Assembly: GCF_010500955.1 (NCBI RefSeq)
Contig: NZ_QVMJ01000014.1
Coordinates: 150,421 to 214,420 of the forward strand
DNA from: Bacteroides sp. 519
GTDB taxonomy: Bacteria; Bacteroidota; Bacteroidia; Bacteroidales; Bacteroidaceae
Reading direction: 5' to 3'
DNA: 64,000 nt
The position numbers were made by a program, and so were the translations under genes. This document shows, piece after piece, positions 8,708 to 17,875 of the stretch. The notes below the pieces were generated by a model. It did not search any database. It saw only the letters and a list, made by a program, of their open reading frames with translations, and had not been told where the DNA came from. The stretch's first letter is position 1. Each line of letters starts with the position of its first letter.

Positions 8708-9721
8708 ATGTCTGACTCTCGTTTCGTTCGTTTCGATTGGGCTGCAAAGCGTTTGCTTCGCAATAAAACCAACTTTGTAGTGCTTGAAGGTCTTCTCACG
8801 GTTCTTCTGGGTGAATCTATCCGTATTGATCACATTCTGGAAAGTGAGGGTAATCAGGAAGAATTTGATGATAAGTTTAACCGTGTTGATATGCTGGCCG
8901 AAAACAGCAAAGGTGAACTAATTATTATCGAAGTACAAAATAGTCGTGAGCTGGATTATTTTCATCGTATGTTGTATGGTACATCAAAAACTATTGCCGA
9001 ATATATGCACCGTGGCGAACCTTATGAAAAAGTTCGTAAAATATACTCTGTTAATATTGTCTATTTTGAATTAGGACAAGGATTAGACTATGTTTATCAT
9101 GGTAAAACAACATTTTTAGGCATTCATAATAACGATGTATTAAAATTGTCAGTTCATCAGCAAGAACGATTTATAAAGAAAGAAGCCGGTGATATATTTC
9201 CTGAATATTATGTTCTTCGTGTTAACGATTTCGATAAACATGCTATTACTCCACTTGATGAATGGATCTCTTTTTTAAAGACTGGTGAAATCCCCGATAC
9301 AGCCACAGCTAGTGGATTGCCTGAGGCCCGCGAACGTTTACGCATAGATTCTTTGCCCGAGAAAGAACGCAAATCTTATGAATCGCATATGGAAGCACTT
9401 AGATATCAACGTAGTGTGATAGAAACTGGGATATATGAAGGATATAGAGATGGGTTAGCTGAGGGTAAGGCAAAAGGGTTAGCTGAGGGTAAGGCAAAAG
9501 GGTTAGCTGAGGGTAAGGCAAAAGGGTTAGCTGAAGGAAAGGCCGAAGGGTTAGCTGAAGGTAAGGCCAAAGGGTTAGCTGAAGGCGAAGCCAAAGGAAA
9601 GGCCGAAGGCGAAAAGCTAAAACAACAAGAGATAGCCAGCAATCTGAAAAAAGCAAATGTTCCTATAGAAATAATAGCTCAAACAACAGGACTTACTGTT
9701 GATGAGATACAAAGATTGTAA
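8708..9721 (+). CDS. Rpn/PDDEXK-family nuclease or transposase-like protein
   Basis: This 337-aa protein belongs to the recombination-promoting nuclease (Rpn) / PDDEXK transposase-like family. The core has FDDKFNRVDMLAEN followed by ELIIIEVQNSRELDYFHRMLYGTS, giving the D...ExQ catalytic arrangement around residues 58-82. Near the C-terminus (residues about 249-296) is a perfect-codon repeat of GLAEGKAK, six times, then an acidic/basic helix and a short segment IPIEIIAQTTGLT typical of Rpn C-termini. Proteins of this family are common in multiple copies in Bacteroidales and act on genomic DNA in the cytoplasm. It runs tail-to-tail with the permease gene, 5 bp apart. Confidence 0.85.
   Translation: MSDSRFVRFDWAAKRLLRNKTNFVVLEGLLTVLLGESIRIDHILESEGNQEEFDDKFNRVDMLAENSKGELIIIEVQNSRELDYFHRMLYGTSKTIAEYMHRGEPYEKVRKIYSVNIVYFELGQGLDYVYHGKTTFLGIHNNDVLKLSVHQQERFIKKEAGDIFPEYYVLRVNDFDKHAITPLDEWISFLKTGEIPDTATASGLPEARERLRIDSLPEKERKSYESHMEALRYQRSVIETGIYEGYRDGLAEGKAKGLAEGKAKGLAEGKAKGLAEGKAEGLAEGKAKGLAEGEAKGKAEGEKLKQQEIASNLKKANVPIEIIAQTTGLTVDEIQRL
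9452..9595 (+). repeat. six 24-bp in-frame repeats encoding GLAEGKAK
   Basis: Units start every 24 bp from 9452. The first three are identical at DNA level and the later ones diverge by A/G changes (GAGGGTAAG to GAAGGCGAA). The frame is preserved since 24 is a multiple of three, so slippage would lengthen or shorten the linker without inactivating the protein. Confidence 0.9.
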
Positions 9722-9726
9722 AGGCA

Positions 9727-10716
9727 TCACCCCTTATTCTTCCAAATAATCCAAACAATTAACGGTGCACCGAACAAGGCAGTAACTGCATTTACCGGAA
9801 GTGTACCCTGAAGACCGGGCAGTTGCGATATGATATCGCAAAGAAGCATCACTACCGATCCGCAAAGCATGGAAGCCGGTAAGATAATTTTGTGGTTGGC
9901 GGTGCGAAACAAACCGCGTGCAATGTGTGGCATAGTTATGCCGATAAAAGCTATAGGACCAGTAAAGGCAGTTGAGGTGCCGGCTAACAATGCAGTAGCC
10001 AGAATGGTGAGCAAGCGTAGCCGGGCAACCGAAATGCCTAACCCACTGGCGTAGTTATTACCCAGCAGAAAAACATTTAAGGGCTTTTGTAACAGGAAAG
10101 CCATAAAAATACCCCCTGCAATTACAGGAAACATAATACTCATCTGTTCCCAGTTTACTGCTGAGAGGCTTCCGAAGGTCCATGTTATAAATAGTTTCAG
10201 TGTGTCGGGGTTACTAACACTCTGCATAATGCTTACAATGGCGGCTGCAAACTGTCCGAACATCATTCCAACAATCAATAATGATACTGTTTGGGGTATT
10301 TTTACTGAGGCAACAATTATCAGCAGTAATACTCCTACAGCACCCAGTATGGCAGCAATTACCTGTCCCCAACCAGTAATCATCCACAAAGGGAGCGTTG
10401 CAGTTCCAAAGGTGAGCAATGCTACTCCTAAGCTGGCACCCGAAGTTACACCCAATACATCGGGACCGGCAAGCGGATTGTGGAACAAAGTCTGCATCAT
10501 CACCCCCGAAACCGATAATGCACATCCGGTAAGAATGGCTGTAATAGCTTTGGGAAGTCGGTGATTGAGAATAATTTCATGATAAATAGCATCATCGGTT
10601 TGTCCGGTTAGTGCATGCAGAACATCTTTCAGAGGGAGTATAACACTTCCCAGAATAATGTCGGCAACAAACGTAAGGCAAAGTAGGACTATAAGAATAA
10701 TGAACTCTTTTTTCAT
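9727..10716 (-). CDS. FecCD/BtuC-family ABC transporter permease
   Basis: This 329-aa polytopic inner-membrane permease belongs to the family importing ferric siderophores, haem or cobalamin. Characteristic segments are LPKAITAILTGCALSVSGVMMQTLFHNPLAGPDVLG near residue 55, LLGNNYASGLG, and the ATPase-coupling TGPIAFIGITMPHIAR near residue 255. It overlaps the binding-protein fusion gene by 4 bp (ATGA), so the two are translationally coupled. The expected ATPase gene is absent downstream: after 5 bp the convergent Rpn gene ends. Confidence 0.92.
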   Translation of the reverse strand: MKKEFIILIVLLCLTFVADIILGSVILPLKDVLHALTGQTDDAIYHEIILNHRLPKAITAILTGCALSVSGVMMQTLFHNPLAGPDVLGVTSGASLGVALLTFGTATLPLWMITGWGQVIAAILGAVGVLLLIIVASVKIPQTVSLLIVGMMFGQFAAAIVSIMQSVSNPDTLKLFITWTFGSLSAVNWEQMSIMFPVIAGGIFMAFLLQKPLNVFLLGNNYASGLGISVARLRLLTILATALLAGTSTAFTGPIAFIGITMPHIARGLFRTANHKIILPASMLCGSVVMLLCDIISQLPGLQGTLPVNAVTALFGAPLIVWIIWKNKG

Positions 10717-12410
10717 TCCGGTAATTGTTGCATGTAAGTTAGCTCATAGTTGGGCAGAACTTCGGGATGGAATATCTTTATCATATCACTTAAAAGCAAA
10801 TCGGGACGAGCAACAGCGCCTTCCCAATAGTCGTTTCCGCCCGAACCTGTAATGCGCTTATTATTGTTATATACTTTTCCTTCGCGAAAAGCTTTGAACA
10901 GTTTGTATTTGCTATCCGTCAGTGCCAGTTCGGCCAGTGTATTGGCCTGTACATTTACCCATACATCGGCCTTGTTAAAGTTTATAAGTGCCTCTTCGAT
11001 GGTGGTCGACAGGCTTCCGGTACTGTTGTCTTTTTGATAGAAATAGTCACCACCTGCATCTTTAAACAGTTGTGCGTTAAAGCTTTTTCCTCCAGGCATG
11101 GACCAGCTACCACGAAAATCCTGACCAGAAAGAACAGTTGGTTGAGTAGTTGTGCCGGCTGCCATTTCTTTAATTTCGTTGTATCGTTGTTCAACAGTCG
11201 TAAAAATACTGTCGGCCAAAGCATCCTTATCAAAAAAAGCACCCACATACTTTATCCATTCTGCCCGGCCCAGTAATGTTTGTTCCTGCCATTCAATGTT
11301 ATATAAAATGGTTAGTCCGGTTTGTTTCATCCGTTTGCTGTTTTCGTCGTCTGCGTTATATGCGGTGGTCATAACAGCTTGTGGGTGGAGTAACAGCAGC
11401 CGTTCGATATCCAGGCTGAATGCATCTCCAAGGTCGATGGCTTGTCCCCCGGCCACTCTTTCGCCGATAACAGAGTTGTATATATAATCCGAACTGCATA
11501 CCCCGGTTACTTTATCGAGTTCACCAAGTAAATCCAGAAAGCCAATGTGTGTTGCCGAGTTTGCCATGAGTGTTTTTACCGGAATAAGTATTTTATCTCC
11601 ATCTGCTGGTACAGGTGTGGCGTTTTCTTTCACCAAATAATAGCGTGCATATATTTCTCCCGGTTTCCATGGGTTGAAAACAGTAATCGTTTTATAATCA
11701 TCTGTTTGCTCAATTGAAAACAGTTTAGCATGGTTAAATCCGCCGGATGGCTGTGTTCCGGGTATCTCAATCTCCTCACCTAAAAACTTTGGCTTTTTCT
11801 TTATAACCAAATCAACAAAAACCTTTACCCGTGCCAGGTATTCGCGTATTGTTGTCTTAAACCCATAGTTGGCACTTACATTCTTTGCATTATATCCGAT
11901 AGCATCAATGTGATGCCATCCTGCAATGTATACAGCCCTTTCGTTATGAAACTTCTGCGAAATAACAGTAAACGATGTTTGCCCGAAGATCTCCTTTGCC
12001 CGTACTACGGAGTCTAGCGTGCGGAAACCTGCATAATCCAGAAATATTTTGTTTTCGGGTACGCCTTTTTCAATCAGAGCATTCTTCATTTCGAGTGGCT
12101 CATTATAATCGCTCCTGCTATTATCACCACTAACAAGTATGTATTCTATTTTTCCTGAATTATATAATTCAACAGCAGCCTGTATGCGGTATTTAAAGTA
12201 AAGATTTACATTGCCATTCCCCAGATAAGGAGATGTACCTAGTAAGAGACCAACGTGGTTGTGAGGTATCTCGACGGTATTATTATAACACTTTGGTCTT
12301 GCTTTCATCACAATAATAATGTTGCAACTAACAATAACCAATAACAGTAAGACCAACAATGTGGCAATTACTTTGAATTTCTTCTTTCTATAGAATTTTG
12401 TCTTAACCAT
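10713..12410 (-). CDS. SanA/DUF218-type protein fused to a periplasmic metal/cobalamin-binding domain
   Basis: The ATG at 12410 (MVKTKFYRKKK) gives 565 aa; an ATG at 12425 is also in frame. Residues about 10-35 are one membrane helix. Residues about 40-215 are a SanA/ElyC (DUF218) domain with LLLGTSPYL and LVSGDNSR, ending in the usual SanA tail KPKFLGEEIEIP. A short linker leads straight into a BtuF/FepB-like binding domain of about 340 residues (TVFNPWKPGE, AIDLGDAFSLDIERLLLLHPQAV). Such binding proteins are normally separate lipoproteins; here the SanA helix would serve as the anchor. The box TATCTTTG lies only 4 bp before the ATG, which hints at a leaderless mRNA. Confidence 0.85.
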   Translation of the reverse strand: MVKTKFYRKKKFKVIATLLVLLLLVIVSCNIIIVMKARPKCYNNTVEIPHNHVGLLLGTSPYLGNGNVNLYFKYRIQAAVELYNSGKIEYILVSGDNSRSDYNEPLEMKNALIEKGVPENKIFLDYAGFRTLDSVVRAKEIFGQTSFTVISQKFHNERAVYIAGWHHIDAIGYNAKNVSANYGFKTTIREYLARVKVFVDLVIKKKPKFLGEEIEIPGTQPSGGFNHAKLFSIEQTDDYKTITVFNPWKPGEIYARYYLVKENATPVPADGDKILIPVKTLMANSATHIGFLDLLGELDKVTGVCSSDYIYNSVIGERVAGGQAIDLGDAFSLDIERLLLLHPQAVMTTAYNADDENSKRMKQTGLTILYNIEWQEQTLLGRAEWIKYVGAFFDKDALADSIFTTVEQRYNEIKEMAAGTTTQPTVLSGQDFRGSWSMPGGKSFNAQLFKDAGGDYFYQKDNSTGSLSTTIEEALINFNKADVWVNVQANTLAELALTDSKYKLFKAFREGKVYNNNKRITGSGGNDYWEGAVARPDLLLSDMIKIFHPEVLPNYELTYMQQLPE

Positions 12411-12532
12411 ATTGCAAAGATACATTAAAACCCTATTTTAGCATTACTTTAAAAACAAAGAAACAAAAAAACGATAAACCACAGAATTGTACCCATAGCT
12501 TATCGTTTCTAAAAAAATCAGACACTTATTTT

Positions 12533-13849
12533 TTATTCTATTGGTATTCCTTTGTAGAAATCCAGAATCTTTGTAGAGAATATATAATTATACTTTGCCT
12601 GTATTCTGTCGGATATAGACTTCATCAGATTCAGTTTTGCTTCATTATATTCTATGGATGTGGCTTTGCCGTTTTCGAATTTCTCAGTCATCAGGCGAAA
12701 AGATTCTTGATTAGCCTCAACAGCTACAGCACTGGTTTTATATTTTGTTTCGGCAGCTACAGCATTATACCATGACTGTTGGATCTCTTTGTATAAGTCC
12801 TTCTTTGTTTCGTCTAACAGAATAGAATAGTTGGTATGCTGTAACCGGGCAGTTCTCACTTGGTTACGGGTAGCAAACCGATTGAAAATAGGAATACTCA
12901 GGCTAAAACCAATAGATTGGTTTCGCTTATTTTTTAATTGTTCAAAAAAGCTATCTCCTTTACCATTATAAGTTGTATAGCCACTACTTATATTTGCATT
13001 AAAAGACAGGGTAGGGTAGTAACCGCTCTGTGCAATGCGAATGCTTCTTTCACTACCTTCTAACCGATACTGGGCAGCCAGAATTCCGGGCTTATAATTC
13101 AATGCATCCGTATAAATATCATCTGGTGGTGTTAACGGTTTAAAGTCAGGATCGACCTGCATGGGAGCAACAGTAAAGCCTTCCGGAGTTGGGAGCTCCA
13201 GCAATTGACTAAGATTAAGCAGAGATAATTGATAATTGTTTTCTGCCTCTACTGAACTCATTTCACTTTGGGCTAAACGGGCGCGGGCTTCAGCTACTTC
13301 GGCAGGTGATGCCTTCCCAACTTCCTGTAACTTCTCCATACGATTTAATTGCTCACTACTTAATATAACTTGCTCTTTAGCTACATTCTTTAATTCCAGA
13401 TTGTATAAAACTTGTACATATTGGGAAGCAACATTCACAGCTATATCTTCTTTTGCCTTCTCAAGGTCTACAAAAGCTGCCTTCAAATTGAGTTTTGATA
13501 ATTGATATCGATTGGGCAATTCAAAGCCAGTGAATAATGGTACATTGGTACTCAAATTGAAATTTGTATTTGTACTATGTATGTCATCAATATATGTATT
13601 ATCATCCGATACATTACGACCCCAGCCCAGACTCTCATTGACATTGGCATTCAGGTTAGGTAACCGGGCCCATTTGTTGGTATTTACTTCAATCTCACTT
13701 TGATCCACATCAATTTGTGCTTTACGGATGGTTAAGTTGTTGGCAATAGCGTGATCAATGCATTGCCGCAATGTCCATCCTTGCTGTGCCGATACAGAAG
13801 ACGCAAACAAGGTAGCTATGGCTGTTATTAATACTATTCTTTGTTTCAT
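12533..13849 (-). CDS. TolC-family outer membrane efflux protein
   Basis: This 438-aa protein has a signal peptide ending near residue 21 (SVSAQQ) and the duplicated TolC/OEP architecture: WTLRQCIDHAIANNLTIRKA at the start, long alpha-helical barrel segments with AEARARLAQSE, and the second repeat with LSIPIFNRFATRNQVRTARL. It forms the outer-membrane exit duct of a tripartite pump. It is the last gene of the five-gene minus-strand operon, 9 bp after the membrane-fusion protein gene. The length is typical. Confidence 0.93.
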   Translation of the reverse strand: MKQRIVLITAIATLFASSVSAQQGWTLRQCIDHAIANNLTIRKAQIDVDQSEIEVNTNKWARLPNLNANVNESLGWGRNVSDDNTYIDDIHSTNTNFNLSTNVPLFTGFELPNRYQLSKLNLKAAFVDLEKAKEDIAVNVASQYVQVLYNLELKNVAKEQVILSSEQLNRMEKLQEVGKASPAEVAEARARLAQSEMSSVEAENNYQLSLLNLSQLLELPTPEGFTVAPMQVDPDFKPLTPPDDIYTDALNYKPGILAAQYRLEGSERSIRIAQSGYYPTLSFNANISSGYTTYNGKGDSFFEQLKNKRNQSIGFSLSIPIFNRFATRNQVRTARLQHTNYSILLDETKKDLYKEIQQSWYNAVAAETKYKTSAVAVEANQESFRLMTEKFENGKATSIEYNEAKLNLMKSISDRIQAKYNYIFSTKILDFYKGIPIE

Positions 13850-13858
13850 GTTCTTCTA

Positions 13859-14965
13859 TTATTTATTCATTTTTTCTGCACCACGCACTTTATCATCAGA
13901 TGCTAATCCTTTCTTAATCTCCATACGTATACCATCGCTCATACCGGCGGTGATTTCGCGACGTTCAAATTTCTGTTCAGGTATGCTATCAGTCATAACC
14001 CATACAAAAGTAGAGTCGCCACTGAACTGGATAGTGCTTTCGGGAAGCGCTAGAACATTGGTTGCGCGTTGCAGTACAATTTCTGCATTGGCCGAATATC
14101 CTGCACGAATAACTACAGTATCAGGTACCGATATAGCTGCTTTGATTTCGAAGTTGATGGCTCCGTTTTCTTCTACACCTTTAGGAGCAATGTATTCCAG
14201 GCGGGCATCGAACGAGAAATTTTGTAAAGCACCAATAGTCAGCTTCATAGGCATACCTTCGATAATGCGGCCTACCTCGGTTTCGTCAATGTTGCCACGG
14301 AATATCAGGTCGTTCATATTGGCAACAGTAGCAATGGTAGTACCATCATTAAAAGTATTACTTAAAATAACCGAGTTACCTTCTTTTATAGGAATGTCGA
14401 GTATTAAACCATCAATGGTTGAACGAATCAATGTATTACTGTACGAGGCACTTTTCTTGGTAATACCTTCCCGGATAATGTCGAGAGCATCCTGGGCTTT
14501 ATTTCGTTCTTCGATTGCCTGTTTGTAACTAACGTTCCCTTTTTCGTATTCTTCTTTGGATATCAATCCGTCTTTGAACAACTTTTCGGTTCTGGCAAAG
14601 TTCGTTTCTTCCTGCTTGGCGTTGATTTCTGCAACACGCAAGCTACTCTCGGCAGCGTTAAGCTGTCCCATTTCAGGAATAACTTTAACTCTGGCAATAA
14701 TTTCATCTTTCTTTATGGCTTGTCCGGCTTCTTTGTATAGTTTATCAATAATACCCGATATCTGAGGCTTGATCAGAATTTCGTCGCGTGGTTCTATTTT
14801 TCCGGTAACCACAGTTGTTTTTTCAAGATTAGTAATTTCGGGCTTAATAACCTCGTATACGGTTACCTTTGGTTTCGACTTGCTATAGAGGAACATAAAT
14901 GTACCGAGAAATATAACGGCCACAATAACCAGTCCCACAATTTTTAATGATTTCTTTACTTTCAT
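13859..14965 (-). CDS. HlyD/MacA-type periplasmic adaptor
   Basis: This 368-aa membrane-fusion protein has one N-terminal membrane helix (IVGLVIVAVIFLGTFMFLY), a barrel-sandwich/lipoyl half-motif (GKIEPRDEILIKPQISGIIDKLYKEAGQAIKKDEIIARVKV cut into two halves around a coiled-coil hairpin at residues about 100-170) and a beta-barrel domain (PIKEGNSVILSNTFNDGTTIATVANM). It bridges the MacB-type permeases and the TolC-type duct. It is preceded by an inverted-repeat element and then the permease gene. Confidence 0.92.
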   Translation of the reverse strand: MKVKKSLKIVGLVIVAVIFLGTFMFLYSKSKPKVTVYEVIKPEITNLEKTTVVTGKIEPRDEILIKPQISGIIDKLYKEAGQAIKKDEIIARVKVIPEMGQLNAAESSLRVAEINAKQEETNFARTEKLFKDGLISKEEYEKGNVSYKQAIEERNKAQDALDIIREGITKKSASYSNTLIRSTIDGLILDIPIKEGNSVILSNTFNDGTTIATVANMNDLIFRGNIDETEVGRIIEGMPMKLTIGALQNFSFDARLEYIAPKGVEENGAINFEIKAAISVPDTVVIRAGYSANAEIVLQRATNVLALPESTIQFSGDSTFVWVMTDSIPEQKFERREITAGMSDGIRMEIKKGLASDDKVRGAEKMNK

Positions 14966-14982
14966 TGTATTTAAGTTTTTAA

Positions 14983-15079
14983 TTAGTAGCTAGTAGTTAG
15001 TAGTAAGAATTAAGTAGTTAGTAGTAAGAATCCATGCGGAATCAATTCTTAATTCTTACTACTTAATTCTTAATTCTAA
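14983..15079. repeat. imperfect inverted repeat with low-complexity arms and CCATGCGGAATC centre
   Basis: The left arm is built of TAGTAGT/TAAGAAT units and the right arm of AATTCTT/ACTACTT units, which are their reverse complements. The centre, 15032-15043, reads GATTCCGCATGG on the minus strand. It fills the gap between the adaptor gene and the permease gene, inside a same-strand operon. The centre resembles those at 32947 and 40552. Confidence 0.8.
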
Positions 15080-15081
15080 TA

Positions 15082-16335
15082 TTATTCATCCCTGATAGCA
15101 TCTATTGGTTTTACGGCCATGGCGCGGTATGCCGGTGCCAGTCCTGCCAGCATGCCAAGGGTAAGAAGTATGGCGGCTGTGCCGATGGCTGTCCAGAAGG
15201 ATACCTGAAACTGGTAATAGTTTACTGCATGGTCTGCTCCCGAGTTAATGCCTACCTCGGCCAATTGCAAGATAAGAACTGCAAAGGTGATGCCTGCCAT
15301 TCCTGCAATGGTGGTAAGAACAATGCTCTCCGAAAGAATTTGCTGAAGTATATCTTTTGGGCGCGCACCGATAGCCCGGCGAATACCCAGTTCGGTGGTA
15401 CGTTCACGAACAGTAACCATCATAATGTTTGATACACCAATGGCTCCGGCAAGCAATGTACCTAATCCTACCATCCAGGTAAGAATTTTAATTCCGGCAA
15501 AAAGATTATCAACCATAGAGAACATGGCTTCGGCATTAAGCATCATAATAGCCTGTTTATCAGTAGGACTTATATAATGGGCTTTTTTCACCACTGCTTC
15601 TACTTTGTCTTGCACATCTGTAATCTTAAGGCCCGGTTTGGCTGTGAAAGATATCATGTGTACCCTTTTACCAAAGTTGTATGTGCGTTGCATGGTGGTT
15701 ATGGGTAATGTAATAGCTTCGGATGCACGCCCGTTGATAGACATATTACTTTCTGAAATGCAAACCCCTACTACCTGATAGTAAACTCCATCTACCTTTA
15801 TAAACTTTCCACAGGGGTCTTCGCCGGGAGCGAAAAGTTCTTCGTACACCCTTTTACCTATGGAACATACTTTGCGGCTTTCGCGTATATCTACTTCGTT
15901 TATAAACCTTCCATAGCCCATTACCTGTCTTTCAATAACATTATATTCGGGTTCAAGGCCTTTTACCTGGCAGTTAGATTTCTTTTCGCCGTACACAGCT
16001 GTCTGTCCCCATCGGCTGATGGTTGGTGTTATAACTTCTATCTCGGGTACAGCTCTTTTGATGCGTTCAACATCATCATACTCCAAGCTCCACCATCTTC
16101 CTTTGCGAAAACCTTTATAAGGTTCGCCGGTTTGTTCGGCAATAAAGAAAGCCGAATTGGTAGCAAACCCATCGAAGTTAGATTGCATCATTTCTTTCAT
16201 TCCGTTACCACCTCCAATAAGGGCTACGAGCATAAATATACCCCAGAATACCCCGAAAGCAGTAAGAAGGCTTCGCGTTTTGTTTCTTGTTATGGTTACG
16301 AGGATTTCTTCCCACGTATCTATGTCCATTTTCAT
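15082..16335 (-). CDS. MacB/FtsX-family ABC transporter permease (second copy)
   Basis: This 417-aa protein has four membrane helices: one N-terminal (LLTAFGVFWGIFMLVALIGGG) followed by a MacB periplasmic domain of about 220 residues, and three C-terminal. The cytoplasmic loop ERTTELGIRRAIGARPKDILQQI is the FtsX/MacB signature. It probably forms a heterodimer with the permease encoded at 16553-17812, which is similar but not identical, over the single ATPase. The likely role is mechanotransmission-driven export of antibiotics, peptides or lipids. The gap to the next permease gene is a 217-bp repeat-rich tract. Confidence 0.92.
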   Translation of the reverse strand: MKMDIDTWEEILVTITRNKTRSLLTAFGVFWGIFMLVALIGGGNGMKEMMQSNFDGFATNSAFFIAEQTGEPYKGFRKGRWWSLEYDDVERIKRAVPEIEVITPTISRWGQTAVYGEKKSNCQVKGLEPEYNVIERQVMGYGRFINEVDIRESRKVCSIGKRVYEELFAPGEDPCGKFIKVDGVYYQVVGVCISESNMSINGRASEAITLPITTMQRTYNFGKRVHMISFTAKPGLKITDVQDKVEAVVKKAHYISPTDKQAIMMLNAEAMFSMVDNLFAGIKILTWMVGLGTLLAGAIGVSNIMMVTVRERTTELGIRRAIGARPKDILQQILSESIVLTTIAGMAGITFAVLILQLAEVGINSGADHAVNYYQFQVSFWTAIGTAAILLTLGMLAGLAPAYRAMAVKPIDAIRDE

Positions 16336-16345
16336 GATTTCTAAT

Positions 16346-16550
16346 GTGCCAATGTGCTAATATGCCAATGTGCCAATACGGCAATGTGCAAATTTGCTAA
16401 TGAGTTAATATTTTAATTATCTAATTTCTAATGTGCCAATGTGTTAATATGCCAATATGCCAATTTTGCTAATGAGTTAATATTTTAATTATCTAATTTC
16501 TGTGCGCAGCCAATTGGCACATTGGCACATTATCCACATTGGCACATTAC
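16346..16550. repeat. repeat-filled intergenic spacer (AATGTGCCAATATGC units)
   Basis: The spacer between the two permease genes is built of about fifteen copies of an 8-9 bp word, variants of AATGTGCC or AATATGCC, followed by the reverse-complement word GGCACATT near 16515-16547. A 30-bp segment containing GAGTTAATATTTTAATTATC occurs twice, at about 16400 and 16475. There is no gene. Confidence 0.85.
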
Positions 16551-16552
16551 TA

Positions 16553-17812
16553 TTAATCCGCCCTTAACGCCTCTATTGGTCTGATGCGGGTTGCTTTCCG
16601 TGCAGGGAAAAAACCTGCCAGTGTACCTGCAATAACCAATGTTACCGTGGCTTGTATAGCTACTTTTATTTCTACAGTTGGATTTTTAAAGAGGGTTTCT
16701 TCCCACATACCCACATTCATGGTTTGGGTACCAAAAGCAACATTCATCCATTCGGTTGCTCCAATTCCGGCTACCATACCTATATATCCAAAGAGGGTTG
16801 TTATAACAATACTCTCAATAATAATAAGCGAAAGGATAGAGCGGGGTTTAGCGCCCAATGCTTTACGAATACCAAATTCGCGTGTACGTTCTTTTACTGT
16901 GATTAGCATAATATTACTTACCCCTACAATGCCACTAAGCAAGGTAAATATGCCAATAATCCAGATAGCAGTAGTTAGAATACTCATACCATTCATTTGT
17001 CGCATATAATCGGTAAAGCGATTCCATATCCAGATAGCACTTTTGTCAGTTGGATCGAAGCGGCGGTTGGCACCAATAACTTTGCGGTACTCTGCCTCAA
17101 AGGCTTCGTTCTGTTCAATGGTTTCCAAGTCCTTTGTTGTAAAGGTCATATTGTTGAGCTTGTTGCCTTTGTTGTAAATGGTTTGAAGTGTACTGAAAGG
17201 AATATATGCCTGCCGGGTGTCCATATCATTAGGATCGTCATAAAATCCTATAATCTGATAAGCTACCTTACCGGCATTAACAAATTGGCCGATTGCTTTT
17301 TGGGGTGCTTTGGGAAATAGTACCTCGGCTGTTTTTTTGTGGATAACCACCACTTTGCGTCGTTCCTTAATATCCAGGTGGTTAATAAAACGCCCCTCTA
17401 CCAGTTTGGTTGTTTCAACCTCGGTATAGTTAGGATAAACTCCGTAAAAACTCATATTTACATATTCTTTCCCTCTGGCCAGCACTATATTTCCCTGATA
17501 GAGTGTTGCACCGGCTTCAATAATGTTGTTGGGAAACATGGTACGGGTAAGTTCCAGGTCCGAGTTTTCGAGTTGTATTCGGCGGTTACCCTTCAAACCA
17601 TCATAAGGTTTAGATGCCCATCCGTTAAATATCTTCATCGAGTTCATCGACATACTTTCGGCATAACTGCCAAAGGCATTGATGAGGCCATTGCCGGCAC
17701 CAAGTAGTACAATCAGCATGAAGATTCCCCATGCCACAGCAAACCCGGTAAGGAATGTTCTTAGTTTGTTACGGCTAATAGTGGCGTATATTTCTTGCCA
17801 TATATCAATCAT
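16553..17812 (-). CDS. MacB/FtsX-family ABC transporter permease (first copy)
   Basis: This 419-aa protein has the same architecture as the permease downstream: an N-terminal helix (FLTGFAVAWGIFMLIVLLGAG), a periplasmic MacB domain (about residues 45-265) and three C-terminal helices with the signature ERTREFGIRKALGAKPRSILSLI. It follows the ATPase gene in the operon after a 63-bp repeat tract. Two non-identical permeases with one ATPase suggest a heterodimeric export core, as in other Bacteroidota MacB-like operons. Confidence 0.92.
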   Translation of the reverse strand: MIDIWQEIYATISRNKLRTFLTGFAVAWGIFMLIVLLGAGNGLINAFGSYAESMSMNSMKIFNGWASKPYDGLKGNRRIQLENSDLELTRTMFPNNIIEAGATLYQGNIVLARGKEYVNMSFYGVYPNYTEVETTKLVEGRFINHLDIKERRKVVVIHKKTAEVLFPKAPQKAIGQFVNAGKVAYQIIGFYDDPNDMDTRQAYIPFSTLQTIYNKGNKLNNMTFTTKDLETIEQNEAFEAEYRKVIGANRRFDPTDKSAIWIWNRFTDYMRQMNGMSILTTAIWIIGIFTLLSGIVGVSNIMLITVKERTREFGIRKALGAKPRSILSLIIIESIVITTLFGYIGMVAGIGATEWMNVAFGTQTMNVGMWEETLFKNPTVEIKVAIQATVTLVIAGTLAGFFPARKATRIRPIEALRAD

Positions 17813-17818
17813 GAATTT

Positions 17819-17875
17819 AATGTGCTAATATGCAAATGTGCCAATATGCAAATTTGCTAATGAGTTAATATTTTA
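17819..17875. repeat. short copy of the AATATGC/AATGTGC repeat
   Basis: The words ATGTGCTAATATGC and TTTGCTAATGAGTTAATATTTTA repeat those in the larger tract at 16346-16550. The tract occupies the whole spacer between ATPase and permease genes. Confidence 0.75.

Noticed and set aside
9399..9656. Minus-strand open frames opposite the Rpn gene's repeats
   Set aside because: They are reverse translations of the GLAEGKAK repeat (repeating Leu/Pro/Ser), a shadow of the real gene.
16346..16550. Third member of the GATGCCGCA inverted-repeat set
   Set aside because: The spacer has inverted arms, but its turn region (TGTGCGCAG) does not match the shared centre closely enough.
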